NCBI RefSeq assembly: GCF_009931115.1
Contig: NZ_CP047491.1
Coordinates: 1,206,001-1,270,000 of the forward strand
DNA from: Microbulbifer hydrolyticus
Lineage (GTDB): Bacteria; Pseudomonadota; Gammaproteobacteria; Pseudomonadales; Cellvibrionaceae
Reading direction: 5' to 3'
DNA: 64,000 nucleotides
Position numbers and translations under genes: made by a program. The notes below the pieces were generated by a model. It made no database searches and was not told the origin of the DNA. It worked only from the letters and a program-made list of their open reading frames with translations. Shown here in pieces: positions 18,774 through 27,669 of this stretch (within the stretch, counting starts at the first letter, position 1; each line of letters opens with the position of its first letter).

Positions 18774-19784
18774 ATGAGCACAGGAGCGGTTGTTTTGAAG
18801 TGGACCACAGGATTGTTGGCAGGTTTGGGACTGGTTCTCAGCGCCTGTGCGCAAGAGCAGGGGCACGGGGAAAATGCCCAGGCCAAGGCCTTTGTGGATT
18901 ACATGGTGGCCGAGCACAACTTCAACCGCGATGAGCTGCTCCTGTTAATGAAAGACGCCAAGCGCAAGGATGCGATCCTCAAGGCGATCAAGCGCCCGGC
19001 GGAAAAAGCCAAGCCGTGGCACGAATACCGTAAGATCTTCATTACCAATGCGCGCATCACCGGCGGTGTCGATTTCTGGGACAAGAACGCAGAGGCACTC
19101 AAGGCCGCGGAAGAGAAGTACGGCGTGCCGGCGGAAATGATCGTGGCCATCATCGGCGTGGAAACCCGCTATGGCGGTACTATGGGGAGCTATCGGGTAC
19201 TCGATGCACTGGCTACGCTCGCGTTCGATTACCCGCGCCGCTCCAAGTTTTTCACCAAAGAGCTGGAAAATTACCTGCTGCTGACCCGCGATCAAAACAT
19301 TGACCCCACCACGTTGAAAGGCTCTTATGCCGGCGCTATGGGCTTCGGTCAGTTCATGCCCTCCAGCTACCGGCACTACGCAGTGGACTTTAACGGCGAT
19401 GGCCGGGTAGATATCTGGACTGATACCGAAGACGCTATTGGCAGTGTCGCCAACTATTTTGTCGAGCACGGCTGGAAACGGGGCGAGCCGATTAGCGTTA
19501 TCACGCAGCCGTTGCCCAATGCCGATATGACCATCGTCAATGACGACCTCAATCCCAAGTGGACGGTCGGTGAGCTGGAAGCGAAAGGCTTCCCCACCAC
19601 GGCCCAGGTCACCAAGGATATGCCCGCCAATGTGTTTTCCCTGGATACGCGGGACGGTGAGCAGTTCTGGATCGGTTTGAATAATTTCTACACAATTACC
19701 CGCTATAACCACAGCCGTCTGTACGCCATGGCGGTATACGAGCTGGCCCAGGAAATCATCAAGGCGCGGGGCGGACGCTCCTGA
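18774..19784 (+). CDS. mltB: Lytic murein transglycosylase B (lipoprotein)
   Basis: Cleaves the beta-1,4 bond between MurNAc and GlcNAc to give 1,6-anhydroMurNAc ends; family 3 lytic transglycosylase (GH103). The 336-residue precursor has a signal sequence with lipobox L-S-A-C, lipidated on C25, so it is an inner-face outer-membrane lipoprotein. The catalytic glutamate is predicted as E130 in IIGVETRYGG. Further hallmarks are SYAGAMGFGQFMPSSYRHYAVDFNGDGRVD (quoted in part as GFGQFMPSSYRHYAVD). ATG 18774 follows a 135-bp gap after rodA. With mrdA, rodA, rlpA and dacA it forms the wall-remodelling block. Confidence 0.95.
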   Translation: MSTGAVVLKWTTGLLAGLGLVLSACAQEQGHGENAQAKAFVDYMVAEHNFNRDELLLLMKDAKRKDAILKAIKRPAEKAKPWHEYRKIFITNARITGGVDFWDKNAEALKAAEEKYGVPAEMIVAIIGVETRYGGTMGSYRVLDALATLAFDYPRRSKFFTKELENYLLLTRDQNIDPTTLKGSYAGAMGFGQFMPSSYRHYAVDFNGDGRVDIWTDTEDAIGSVANYFVEHGWKRGEPISVITQPLPNADMTIVNDDLNPKWTVGELEAKGFPTTAQVTKDMPANVFSLDTRDGEQFWIGLNNFYTITRYNHSRLYAMAVYELAQEIIKARGGRS

Positions 19785-19917
19785 CATATCAGGGGCCGTA
19801 AACATATAAAGCAATTTCGAGTGCCGGGCGCATTCAATGCCTCCGGTCTTTATTACGCATAGCAAGTACGATAAATCGCGGTAGCGGGCGCTGTTTGACC
19901 TGCTCCGGGGGGAAGTC

Positions 19918-20832
19918 ATGAAAACCAGAAAAATAGCGGGTAAAACCGCGGATTTTATTCGCCTGGGTGCCGCCTGCACGCTGGCAGTACTCAGTGCCTG
20001 TAGCACTGTCCCCCTGCAGGACCCGGGGAAAGCGAAGGTTGAACCGGATGAGGTTCCGTTTGACCAGGTTCGTGACAAAGGCCCGGACGTTCCCGTGGAC
20101 ATGTTGGCGACGCCCGAAGTCACCCCGGTGCGCGAACCGATCGGTGTTGCCGGCAACAAATCCCCCTACGTGGTCAACGGCGTTAGGTATCGTGTATTAA
20201 AAGGGGTAAAGGGCTACAGTGAGCGCGGCCACGCGTCCTGGTACGGCACCAAGTTTCACGGCCGCAAAACCGCCAACGGCGAGGTTTACAATATGTACGC
20301 CCTGTCCGCGGCGCATAAAACCCTGCCTCTGCCCAGTTATGCAAAAGTCACCAATCTGGACAACGGCCGCAGTATCATCGTGCGCGTAAACGATCGCGGT
20401 CCTTTTGTGCCTGGGCGAATCATCGACCTGAGCTACACCGCAGCGCAGAAACTCGGTTATATCGACAAGGGCGTGGCCCGTGTAGAAGTTGTTGCGCTGG
20501 ACCCGGAAACCCTGCCCAGTGCCACTGAAAGCCTGGCGGTGGAAAAAGACGCCGCAGCACGCAAGGGGCTACCAGAAGATGCCAGCTTCAAATTGCCGGA
20601 AAATACCTTTTTGCAGGTGGGCGCGTACAGCTCCGCCTCTCAGGCAGAAGAGATTCGTGGCCAGCTTGCCGCTGCATTCGGCTATCCTGTATCCGTCAGC
20701 CCGGTTAACCGTGATGGGAACATGCTTTACCGGGTGCGTATCGGACCCATCGCCCAGCAGCGGGCACTGGCCGCATTGCGGGAATCTGTTGAGGAACAGA
20801 ATTTCGGCCAGCCCCAGGTGGTAGTTGATTGA
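19918..20832 (+). CDS. rlpA: RlpA septal lytic transglycosylase with SPOR domain
   Basis: Outer-membrane lipoprotein that in Pseudomonas degrades glycan strands stripped of stem peptides at the division site. The 304-residue precursor has a signal sequence with lipobox L-S-A-C near residue 24. The double-psi beta-barrel RlpA domain is at about 100-190, with ASWYGTKFHGRKTANGE and the RVNDRGPFVPGRIIDLS block. A C-terminal SPOR domain (about 222-304; FLQVGAYSSASQAEEIRGQL) binds denuded septal glycan. ATG 19918 is preceded by a strong GGGGGGAAG. It is followed by a terminator, so dacA probably has its own promoter. Confidence 0.96.
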   Translation: MKTRKIAGKTADFIRLGAACTLAVLSACSTVPLQDPGKAKVEPDEVPFDQVRDKGPDVPVDMLATPEVTPVREPIGVAGNKSPYVVNGVRYRVLKGVKGYSERGHASWYGTKFHGRKTANGEVYNMYALSAAHKTLPLPSYAKVTNLDNGRSIIVRVNDRGPFVPGRIIDLSYTAAQKLGYIDKGVARVEVVALDPETLPSATESLAVEKDAAARKGLPEDASFKLPENTFLQVGAYSSASQAEEIRGQLAAAFGYPVSVSPVNRDGNMLYRVRIGPIAQQRALAALRESVEEQNFGQPQVVVD

Positions 20833-20854
20833 TTGACTGCCGCGCAGCGCATTC

Positions 20855-20875
20855 CCCGGCCGGAGCCGGGTTTTT
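20855..20875 (+). terminator. Intrinsic terminator after rlpA
   Basis: CCCGGC (20855-20860) pairs with GCCGGG (20865-20870) across a four-base loop and is followed by five T (20871-20875). Confidence 0.65.
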
Positions 20876-20910
20876 GACACTTTTCGAACGCAAGGAATAA
20901 AGAGATACCC

Positions 20911-22059
20911 ATGTTCAAACGCTTGTTTGCCTGTCTGCTCCTGATTGTCAGCACCAGTGTTGCCCAGGCCGATAAACCGCTGATACCTGCGCCACCGCAA
21001 CTCGCGGCGACCGCCTATCTGCTGATCGATGCCCACACCGGCCAGGTACTGGTAGAACACGACGCAGATAAAAAGATTCCTCCCGCCAGCCTGACCAAGA
21101 TGATGACCAGCTACATCGTCTCCGAAGAGCTGGAAAAGGGCGCCATCAAAGAGCAGGACATGGTCAATATTTCGGAGAAGGCCTGGCGCAAGGGCGGCTC
21201 CAAAATGTTTGTCAAAGTCGGTGACAAGGTGCCGGTCATCGACCTGCTGCGCGGGGTCATCGTGCAGTCGGGTAACGATGCCAGTATCGCGCTGGCGGAA
21301 TATGTTTCCGGCAGTGAAGAAGTGTTCGCCGAAGTAATGAACCAGCAGGCGCAGCTTCTGGGTATGGAAGACACCCATTTCGTCAATGCGACCGGTTGGC
21401 CGGCAGATGGCCATGTGACCACGGCTCGCGACCTGGGCAAACTGGCGCGTGCGCTGATCCAGAATCACCCGGACCACTACGCCCTGTACTCCGAGAAATA
21501 TTTCCGCTTCAACGGCATCAACCAGCCCAATCGCAACCGCCTGCTGTGGCGTGACCCTGCGGTTGACGGTATCAAGACCGGCCATACAGAAGAAGCGGGC
21601 TACTGCCTGGTGGCTTCGGCGGTAAAACGCGGCATGCGCCTGATCTCGGTAGTCGTCGGGACGGACAGCGATGAGAAGCGCGCTGCGGAAACCCAGAAAC
21701 TGCTCGCCTACGGCTTCCGCTACTACCAGACCCACAAGGTCTACGGTAGCAACGACGTGCTGCAGACCGAGCGAGTATGGGGCGGCAAGACGGATTCTGT
21801 CGGCGTTGCGGTACAGAACGATGTGTTCGTCACCATTCCCCGTGGCGGCGAAGAGAGCATCAAGGCTGACCTGATCATTGATGGCGAACTCAAGGCGCCA
21901 TTGGCCAAGGGCCAGCAGGTGGGGAAAGTGGTTGTGACCCTGGACGGTGAAACCGTCGCCGACGTGGCCGCGGTGGTTGCCGAAGACGTGGAAGAAGCTG
22001 GCTTCTTCAAGCGCCTGTGGGATTCTATCAAGCGCTTTGTGATGGGCTTTTTCGAGTAA
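20911..22059 (+). CDS. dacA: D-alanyl-D-alanine carboxypeptidase (PBP5/6 family)
   Basis: Periplasmic DD-carboxypeptidase that trims the terminal D-Ala of peptidoglycan pentapeptides. The 382-residue precursor has a signal peptide ending around VAQA (residue 20). All three active-site motifs are present: S60-x-x-K63 (PASLTKMM), S120-G-N122 (QSGNDAS) and K222-T-G224 (IKTGHTEEAG). The C-terminus ends in an amphipathic helix with FFKRLWDSIKRFVMGFF, as in PBP5/6, for peripheral membrane binding. ATG 20911 has AAGGA upstream. It could equally be called dacC. It lies between rlpA and ybeD as in E. coli. Confidence 0.96.
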   Translation: MFKRLFACLLLIVSTSVAQADKPLIPAPPQLAATAYLLIDAHTGQVLVEHDADKKIPPASLTKMMTSYIVSEELEKGAIKEQDMVNISEKAWRKGGSKMFVKVGDKVPVIDLLRGVIVQSGNDASIALAEYVSGSEEVFAEVMNQQAQLLGMEDTHFVNATGWPADGHVTTARDLGKLARALIQNHPDHYALYSEKYFRFNGINQPNRNRLLWRDPAVDGIKTGHTEEAGYCLVASAVKRGMRLISVVVGTDSDEKRAAETQKLLAYGFRYYQTHKVYGSNDVLQTERVWGGKTDSVGVAVQNDVFVTIPRGGEESIKADLIIDGELKAPLAKGQQVGKVVVTLDGETVADVAAVVAEDVEEAGFFKRLWDSIKRFVMGFFE

Positions 22060-22081
22060 CCGTAACTGAAAATGCCCCATT

Positions 22082-22109
22082 CAGCCCGGTGCCATAGCGC
22101 GCCGGGCTG
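22082..22109 (+). terminator. Strong hairpin after dacA (terminator candidate)
   Basis: CAGCCCGG (22082-22089) pairs with CCGGGCTG (22102-22109), extended by three more pairs including one G-U, around a six-base loop. There is no T run after it, so termination may need Rho or be partial. Confidence 0.45.
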
Positions 22110-22154
22110 CCAACTGGCCCCTCCAAAGCAGTTTCTTCTGCAATCTTTCCTCCC

Positions 22155-22183
22155 TGTCCAGCCTCCTGTCGGCACTGTATAAT
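22155..22183 (+). promoter_or_regulatory. Candidate promoter of ybeD-lipB-lipA
   Basis: A perfect -10 box TATAAT (22178-22183) lies 76 bp before ybeD. The best -35 at 17-bp spacing is weak (TGTCCA, 22155-22160). Confidence 0.45.
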
Positions 22184-22258
22184 CGCCGCCCAGCCGCAAC
22201 TCCCGCTGGGATTTGTCCCCGCGCCCCCAACACTGACCTGCGGCCCTGTGAGAGTGGT

Positions 22259-22540
22259 ATGACCCAGGATTCAGAACAGCAGCCTCCAAAAATCGAATTC
22301 CCCTGTGAAGACTATATGGTCAAGGTGGTGCGTGACACCGATGACGAGGTGCACGAGTTCGTCATGGAGGTGATGCGCCGCCATGCGCCGGAGCTGGATG
22401 AGAGCCAGCTGAAACACAAGCCGAGCCGCAACGGCAAGTTCACTTCGGTGACCTTCTTTATTCTCGCCACCGGCGAGCCCCAGCTGAAGGCGCTGTTTGA
22501 AGAACTCAAAGCCCACCCGGGCGTCTACATGGTGCTGTGA
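22259..22540 (+). CDS. ybeD: YbeD/DUF493 family protein
   Basis: Small (93 aa) conserved protein of UPF0250/DUF493 with an ACT-like ferredoxin fold; its precise role is not established, though it is almost always next to lipB. The family pattern is visible: [18 protein letters not shown] at the N-terminus, [15 protein letters not shown] in the middle and the C-terminal [14 protein letters not shown] 22259 has GAGAGTGG ahead. Its stop overlaps the lipB start by one base (TGATG), so translation is coupled. A promoter-like TATAAT lies 76 bp upstream. The ybeD-lipB-lipA order is the E. coli one. Confidence 0.95.
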   Translation: MTQDSEQQPPKIEFPCEDYMVKVVRDTDDEVHEFVMEVMRRHAPELDESQLKHKPSRNGKFTSVTFFILATGEPQLKALFEELKAHPGVYMVL

Positions 22541-23262
22541 TGGCCGCGCCTGAACCGGTCATCTGTAACCTGGGCCGGCGCGACTACGAGTCCGTTTGGC
22601 GAGCCATGGCCCATTACACCGACCACCGCGGCAACGACGCCGGGGACCAGATCTGGTGTGTCGAGCATCCTCCCGTATTTACCCAGGGCCAGGCCGGCAA
22701 GGCGGAACACCTGCTCAACACCGGGGATATTCCCGTGGTGCAGGTGGATCGCGGCGGCCAGGTCACCTATCACGGTCCCGGCCAGCTGGTGGTCTACCCG
22801 TTGCTCGACCTGCGACGCAGCAAGATCGGCGTGCGCGACCTGGTCACCGCGCTGGAAGAGGCCACCGTTGCCATGCTGGGTGAATTCGGTATTGCTGCCG
22901 CGCCGCGTGCGGACGCGCCCGGTGTCTATCTCACCGACGGGCCGCGGGCGGGCAACAAGATTGCCTCTATCGGCCTGCGGGTGCGCCGGGGCTGTAGCTT
23001 CCACGGTATTGCCATCAATATCGATATGGACCTGGGCCCCTTTCTGCGTATCAACCCCTGCGGGTATGCGGGGATGCAGATGGTACAGATGGCAGAGGTC
23101 ATCCAGCCCACTCCTCAGTGGGAAGCAGTTGCAAAAAGCTTTGTGGCGGCGTTGCAGCGTAATCTGCAATTGCCGGAGGCCAGCTGGCAGCCGGTAGACG
23201 AGAACCTATTTGCAGTGCCAGGGAATGAGCCCGGTGCTGAACCAGGAACGAGTAATGTCTGA
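22540..23262 (+). CDS. lipB: Octanoyl-[acyl-carrier-protein]:protein octanoyltransferase
   Basis: Transfers the octanoyl group from acyl carrier protein to lipoyl domains of 2-oxoacid dehydrogenases and GcvH, the first step of protein lipoylation. The 240-residue product has the signature [21 protein letters not shown] and the catalytic pair K140 (GNKIASIG) and C174 (NPCGYAGM). I use ATG 22540; GTG 22537 directly ahead is possible. The first residue overlaps the ybeD stop, and the last 8 bases overlap the lipA start, giving a tightly coupled three-gene operon. Confidence 0.97.
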   Translation: MAAPEPVICNLGRRDYESVWRAMAHYTDHRGNDAGDQIWCVEHPPVFTQGQAGKAEHLLNTGDIPVVQVDRGGQVTYHGPGQLVVYPLLDLRRSKIGVRDLVTALEEATVAMLGEFGIAAAPRADAPGVYLTDGPRAGNKIASIGLRVRRGCSFHGIAINIDMDLGPFLRINPCGYAGMQMVQMAEVIQPTPQWEAVAKSFVAALQRNLQLPEASWQPVDENLFAVPGNEPGAEPGTSNV

Positions 23263-24304
23263 GAGATTTGACGCGGAAAACCCGGAAACTCGCCAACAGG
23301 AGGCGGCACAGCCGGAAGGTACTCCGGAAATTGTTCCGGTAAAACGTACCCGGCGTCTGCAGCAGGGCGAAAAGCTGCGCGACGGCGACAAGGTTGAGCG
23401 TATCCCGGTAAAGGTGATCGCCAGCGACCAGACCCTGCGCAAGCCGGACTGGATTCGCGTGAAAGTGCCTTCGGTAAAAGCGTCCAAGGAAGTAGAGCGG
23501 ATCAAGAGCATCCTGCGCTCGCAAAAGCTTGCTACCGTGTGCGAAGAGGCCAGCTGCCCGAACCTGGGTGAGTGCTTCAGTGGCGGTACGGCCACCTTCA
23601 TGATCATGGGCGAGATCTGCACCCGCCGCTGTCCCTTCTGCGATGTGGGCCACGGCAAACCGAATCCGCTGGACCCCAACGAACCGCAACACCTGGCGGA
23701 AGCCATTGCCGCCATGGGCCTGCGTTATGTGGTCATTACCTCTGTAGACCGCGACGACCTGCGCGACGGTGGCGCCCAGCACTTTGCTGAATGTATCCAG
23801 CAGTCCCGTGCGCTGTCGCCGAACCTGCAGGTGGAGATCCTGACCCCGGACTTCCGCGGGCGTATGGATATCGCACTCGACATTCTCGAGGCCGAAGCCC
23901 CGGATGTGTTTAACCACAACCTGGAAACCGTGCCGCGCTTGTATCGCGAGTCCCGTCCCGGTGCCAACTACAAGTGGTCCCTGAAACTGCTGCAGGAATA
24001 CAAGAAGCGCCGTCCGGACGTACTCACCAAATCTGGCCTGATGGTCGGGCTCGGTGAAACCAAAGAAGAAATCTTCGAAGTACTTGATGACATGCGCGCC
24101 CACGATATCGACATGCTCACGATCGGCCAGTACCTGCAGCCGAGCAAGGAGCACCTGCCGGTACAGCGCTATGTACACCCGGACGAGTTCGAGGAGTACC
24201 GCCGCTACGCCGAACAGATCGGCTTTACCCACGCGGCCTGTGGTCCGATGGTTCGTTCTTCCTATCACGCCGATAAGCAGGCGCACGGGGAAAAAGTCAG
24301 CTAA
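23255..24304 (+). CDS. lipA: Lipoyl synthase
   Basis: Radical S-adenosylmethionine enzyme that inserts two sulfurs at C6 and C8 of protein-bound octanoate. The 349-residue product has both iron-sulfur cluster motifs: the auxiliary CX4CX5C at C96, C101 and C107 and the radical-SAM CX3CX2C at C122, C126 and C129. The C-terminal [12 protein letters not shown] contains the conserved RSSY. ATG 23255 with AGGAACG upstream is preferred; a longer frame from 23210 lies inside lipB. The first 60 residues are polar and not conserved. A GC hairpin follows at 24325. Confidence 0.97.
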   Translation: MSERFDAENPETRQQEAAQPEGTPEIVPVKRTRRLQQGEKLRDGDKVERIPVKVIASDQTLRKPDWIRVKVPSVKASKEVERIKSILRSQKLATVCEEASCPNLGECFSGGTATFMIMGEICTRRCPFCDVGHGKPNPLDPNEPQHLAEAIAAMGLRYVVITSVDRDDLRDGGAQHFAECIQQSRALSPNLQVEILTPDFRGRMDIALDILEAEAPDVFNHNLETVPRLYRESRPGANYKWSLKLLQEYKKRRPDVLTKSGLMVGLGETKEEIFEVLDDMRAHDIDMLTIGQYLQPSKEHLPVQRYVHPDEFEEYRRYAEQIGFTHAACGPMVRSSYHADKQAHGEKVS

Positions 24305-25264
24305 CCCTGCCATTCCCGATTTTCGGCCCGGTGAAGAATCACCGGGCCACACTCTTCCCCTCTGGTTCGCTCCCGAGCTTTCCTGATTGCAAACCTATTT
24401 TTTGTATTTCGCGAACTCCTGGCTTTCGCGTAGTCGAATATTCCCATCCTTTCACGCTCACATTCGCAATGTGACGAGCCCGCCGTATTTCTTGCGCCTG
24501 AATTCACATCGCGTATTTTTTCATTTTTTATCCTCCGCAGTTTTGAAAATTTGGCTCAAAACTCATCTTTTTATGGGGTTGTTTTCAAATTCAGGCACGT
24601 TGCAACAAAGCAGATGCCGCGATCGGCAAGATTAAAAACAATAAATTTCCTGAACCAGCAGGATGTCATGAAGATGCGGTTGGTTTTATCTGATGGTTTT
24701 AATCATCGGTGTCAGTTGTATTTGATCCGATCATTTTTTCGTTTTTTTCTATGTGCTCGCTGCGGCCTCGTCGACCTACGGTGATGAAATTGTATTTGTA
24801 GAAAAATTAATGGGGCTTGTTCGAATATTTATTCACTTTTTGTTTTCGAGGAAAAGTGGGTCGCGGATAGAAGTCTCGCTGCGAATGGTGTCAAAAAAAT
24901 TACCGAAAATATTCGCTTCAAACACTGGCGGATAGTGCGCAGGATGAAATGACATCCAGGTTTAGTCCGCGCGGTGTTCAGGTGGCCTTTATTCGCGAGT
25001 CCAGGCAGAAGGGCGTTGCGATTCAGGCGGTGAAGCCAGCAGCGCGCCTGTTCACTCACCAGTGATCACTAATTAGTTATTCACACAGGATGGATTTATC
25101 GGTGCAGTGGTACGGACTGGCGGTGTCCGTTGCACAGGGAAGAGGTAAGGCAGGGAGCCGGGTGCGAAAAGGGGTCGTGTTGATCCGTCACTGCTGTGGT
25201 AGTTGCGGCCCGGATTCACACCACACAACAAACTGACATAACTCATAGCGACTGGAGAGAAGTG
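24305..25264. other. 960-bp AT-rich stretch without a supported gene
   Basis: Apart from the hairpin at 24325-24348, I find no gene here. From about 24,380 to 24,940 the DNA is clearly more AT-rich than its surroundings and has many short T runs. Open frames are all under 85 codons, lack ribosome sites and resemble no family I know. One frame around 24,690-24,940 reads like a signal-peptide-type hydrophobic stretch broken by a stop, which could be gene debris. The last 300 bp return to normal composition and probably carry the endoglucanase promoter; no clear -35/-10 pair stood out. Confidence 0.6.
24325..24348 (+). terminator. Hairpin after lipA (terminator candidate)
   Basis: A perfect 9-bp stem, GGCCCGGTG (24325-24333) with CACCGGGCC (24340-24348), has a six-base loop. 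No clear T run follows, only ACACTCTTCCCCTCT. Confidence 0.5.
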
Positions 25265-27289
25265 ATGGGAGTAAAAACAATGCAAAGACGGTCAATGTAC
25301 CGAGCCTTTGCCAAAGCCGGGCTGGTGATGTGGTTGGGGACTTCGTCCGCCGCATTGATGGCGGCGGAAGCGGAGATGCTTATTGTCAACGATTGGGGCA
25401 GTGGTTTTCAGGCAGAGATCGTTGTTACCAATGATGGTAGTGAGCCTCTCACCGACTGGTCCGTATCCTTCAATATGGATGTGGATATCAACAACTTGTG
25501 GAATGGTGTGATCGAGTCTCAGAGTGCCAGCCAGTATTTGGTGGGTGCGGCCGCGTACAACAACAGTATTGCGCCTGGTGCCCAGGTCAGCGTCGGGTTT
25601 ACTGCATTCCCGGGAGGAGTGGCTCCGGTTGCGGTCACTGTAAACGGTGATGGCGGCGGGTCTTCTTCCGGCGGATCGTCAAGCAGCTCGTCGAGTTCTT
25701 CAAGTTCCTCGAGCTCGTCAAGTTCATCAAGCTCTTCCGGCGGCAGTTCCTCGAGCTCGTCAAGTTCATCCAGCTCTTCCGGCGGTAGTTCCTCGAGCTC
25801 GTCCAGTTCATCCGGTGGTTCCAGCTCCAGCAGCAGCTCCTCAAGTTCGTCCGGCAGCAGCTCTGGTGGCAGCACCCCCGGATCAGGCCGTTTTCGCGTG
25901 GATACATCCGGTAATATCACCAAGAACGGTGAAGTCATTCCGATGAACTGTGGTTCCTGGTTTGGCCTGGAGGGGCGCCACGAGCCGTCTGACGACGCGA
26001 CCAACCCCAGTGGCGCACCGATGGAGCTGTATGTGGGCAACACCTTCTGGGCCAATGGCGGTTCAGGCACCGGTCGTACCATCCAGCAGACCATGAGCGA
26101 GATCACCGCCATGGGCGTGAATGTGGTGCGCTTCCCCGTAGCGCCACAGACCCTGGATCCGAATGATCCGCAGGGCACTGGCGCTGTACTGAAAAACCAT
26201 GAATCAGTGCTGGTACCCAATGCCCGCCAGGCAATGGAAGAGTTCATCATTGCTGCAGATGCCAACAATATCGAAGTGATGCTGGATATCCACTCCTGCT
26301 CCAACTACTTGGGCTGGCGCGCCGGTCGCCTGGATGCGCGCCCTCCCTATGTGGACCGCGACCGTGAAATGTACGACTACCCGCGGGAAGACTCCTCCTG
26401 TGCCGCCACCAACAACCCTGACGGTGTGACCCGCATTCAGGAGTACAACCGCGATATCTGGCTCGACAACCTGCGCGAGCTGGCCAGCCTCGAGCAACAG
26501 CTGGGTGTCGATAACATTATCGGTATCGATATTTTCAATGAGCCCTGGGATTACACCTGGGAAGAGTGGAAAGGCCTGGTGGAAGATGCGTACGTCGCTA
26601 TCAACGAGGTGAATCAGGATACGCTGCTGTTTGTCCAGGGCATCTCGGCAACGGCCGACAACCAGGACGGCACCCCGGACACCATTACCCAGGTGCCGCA
26701 TGGGGATGAGTCCACCAATCCGAACTGGGGTGAAAACCTGTTCGAGGCGGGCAACAATCCGCCCGATATTCCCAAGGATCGCCTGGTGTGGTCTCCGCAC
26801 ACCTACGGCCCCTCGGTATTCGTGCAGAAAGGCTTTATGGATGTGGCGGCACAGCCGGAGTGTGAAGGCCTGGAAGGCGACGCCGCCGGTGATGCCGACT
26901 GCAACATCGTGCTTGACGCAGAACTCCTGCGCCAGGGTTGGGAAGAGCACTTCGGTTACCTGCGCGACTTGGGCTACGCGGTCGTAGTGGGTGAGTTCGG
27001 CGGCAATATGGACTGGCCGGCCAAAGCCACCCTGCGAGACCAGGCGCGCTGGGATCACATCACCCCTGGAATTGACCAGGAGTGGCAGGACCTCTTCGTC
27101 GATTACATGGTCGAGGAAAATATCCAGGGCTGCTACTGGTCCATCAACCCCGAGTCCGGTGATACCGGCGGCTGGTATGGTCACGCCTACGATCCGGTGA
27201 GCAACACCACCGGTTGGGGCGAATGGCTCGACTTCGACCAGCGCAAGACCAACCTGCTGAACCGTTTGTGGACAAACACTCCCGAGTAA
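25265..27289 (+). CDS. Secreted endoglucanase: CBM2 - polyserine linker - GH5
   Basis: Extracellular glycoside hydrolase, most likely an endo-beta-1,4-glucanase acting on cellulose or related glucans. In order in the 674-residue precursor: a signal peptide ending near residue 36 (ALMA/AEAE); a CBM2-type cellulose-binding domain (about 37-128; NDWGSGFQAEIVVTNDG is typical); a low-complexity Ser/Gly linker (about 130-206); and a GH5 catalytic domain. Predicted acid/base is E426 in IFNEPW and the nucleophile E577 in VVGEFGG. Polyserine linkers are typical of Saccharophagus, Cellvibrio, Teredinibacter and Microbulbifer. Start choice: ATG 25265 (GGAGAG upstream); ATG 25280 with GGGAG upstream is nearly as good. 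Exact substrate (cellulose, xyloglucan, mannan) cannot be read from sequence. Confidence 0.9.
   Translation: MGVKTMQRRSMYRAFAKAGLVMWLGTSSAALMAAEAEMLIVNDWGSGFQAEIVVTNDGSEPLTDWSVSFNMDVDINNLWNGVIESQSASQYLVGAAAYNNSIAPGAQVSVGFTAFPGGVAPVAVTVNGDGGGSSSGGSSSSSSSSSSSSSSSSSSSSSGGSSSSSSSSSSSSGGSSSSSSSSSGGSSSSSSSSSSSGSSSGGSTPGSGRFRVDTSGNITKNGEVIPMNCGSWFGLEGRHEPSDDATNPSGAPMELYVGNTFWANGGSGTGRTIQQTMSEITAMGVNVVRFPVAPQTLDPNDPQGTGAVLKNHESVLVPNARQAMEEFIIAADANNIEVMLDIHSCSNYLGWRAGRLDARPPYVDRDREMYDYPREDSSCAATNNPDGVTRIQEYNRDIWLDNLRELASLEQQLGVDNIIGIDIFNEPWDYTWEEWKGLVEDAYVAINEVNQDTLLFVQGISATADNQDGTPDTITQVPHGDESTNPNWGENLFEAGNNPPDIPKDRLVWSPHTYGPSVFVQKGFMDVAAQPECEGLEGDAAGDADCNIVLDAELLRQGWEEHFGYLRDLGYAVVVGEFGGNMDWPAKATLRDQARWDHITPGIDQEWQDLFVDYMVEENIQGCYWSINPESGDTGGWYGHAYDPVSNTTGWGEWLDFDQRKTNLLNRLWTNTPE
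25703..25819 (+). repeat. Tandem 42-bp repeat coding for the polyserine linker
   Basis: Units at 25703-25744 and 25745-25786 differ at two positions; a third shortened unit (33 bp) is at 25787-25819. Each starts AGTTCCTCGAGCTCGTC and ends in a Gly-Gly pair. The remaining linker DNA on both sides is a looser version of the same Ser-codon pattern. Confidence 0.9.
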
Positions 27290-27669
27290 TTTCCGGTATC
27301 AGTTTGCCGGTACCCGCCTGACGGGTACCGGCTTCCCAAACAAAATTTTCGCACGCAGAGCCGGCACCCGGTATCGATGCCTACGTGTGCCTCCTCCCAC
27401 TTCCCACCGTCTGAAAAGTGGGACGTGCCTGCGCAAAGTGGCAACAGCCGGCGCTTTTACGCCGTGCTAGTCTGCCGCGACACTGTGTGTTCCTGCCTGA
27501 AAGGTTTGTCGCCCGGGAAGGGAGCGGATGGTGCTGTTTGGCGCGTCTCAATCAGTAGAGTGCATGAACCGGTACTGGCTGCCCGGGTGCTCCATTGACC
27601 AGTCATGACGCTGACCAGGCATTCAGGCAATGATGATGCAGGCACAATAACTATCATAAGAGGTGAACT
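27290..27669. other. 380-bp intergenic region between endoglucanase and sugar transporter
   Basis: Contains the hairpin at 27306-27332, then about 300 bp with no gene I can support. A 73-codon frame at 27377-27598 has no ribosome site or family features. The last 100 bp should hold the transporter promoter, but I see no convincing boxes or operator. Confidence 0.6.
27306..27332 (+). terminator. Hairpin after endoglucanase gene
   Basis: A perfect 11-bp stem, GCCGGTACCCG (27306-27316) with CGGGTACCGGC (27322-27332), has a five-base loop CCTGA. It sits 16 bp after the stop. The T tract is poor (TTCCCAAAC follows). Confidence 0.55.

Noticed and set aside
18945..20159. 404-codon minus-strand frame opposite mltB and rlpA
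   Set aside because: Shadow of two certain lipoprotein genes.
20569..22080. 503-codon minus-strand frame opposite rlpA and dacA
   Set aside because: Both genes on the plus strand are certain. The reverse frame shows no motif.
24753..24935. 60-codon frame in the AT-rich island
   Set aside because: Too short and unlike any family; kept only as possible gene debris.
25655..25880. CRISPR-like periodic repeat
   Set aside because: The repeats are directly adjacent, in frame and code for Ser/Gly; there are no spacers.
25635..25907. Asn/Arg/Ser repeat protein on the minus strand under the linker
   Set aside because: It is the reverse reading of the 42-bp linker repeats.
26204..27184. 326-codon minus-strand frame opposite the GH5 domain
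   Set aside because: The GH5 catalytic motifs prove the plus strand; the reverse frame has no features.
27377..27598. 73-codon frame between endoglucanase and transporter
   Set aside because: No ribosome site, family or codon pattern.
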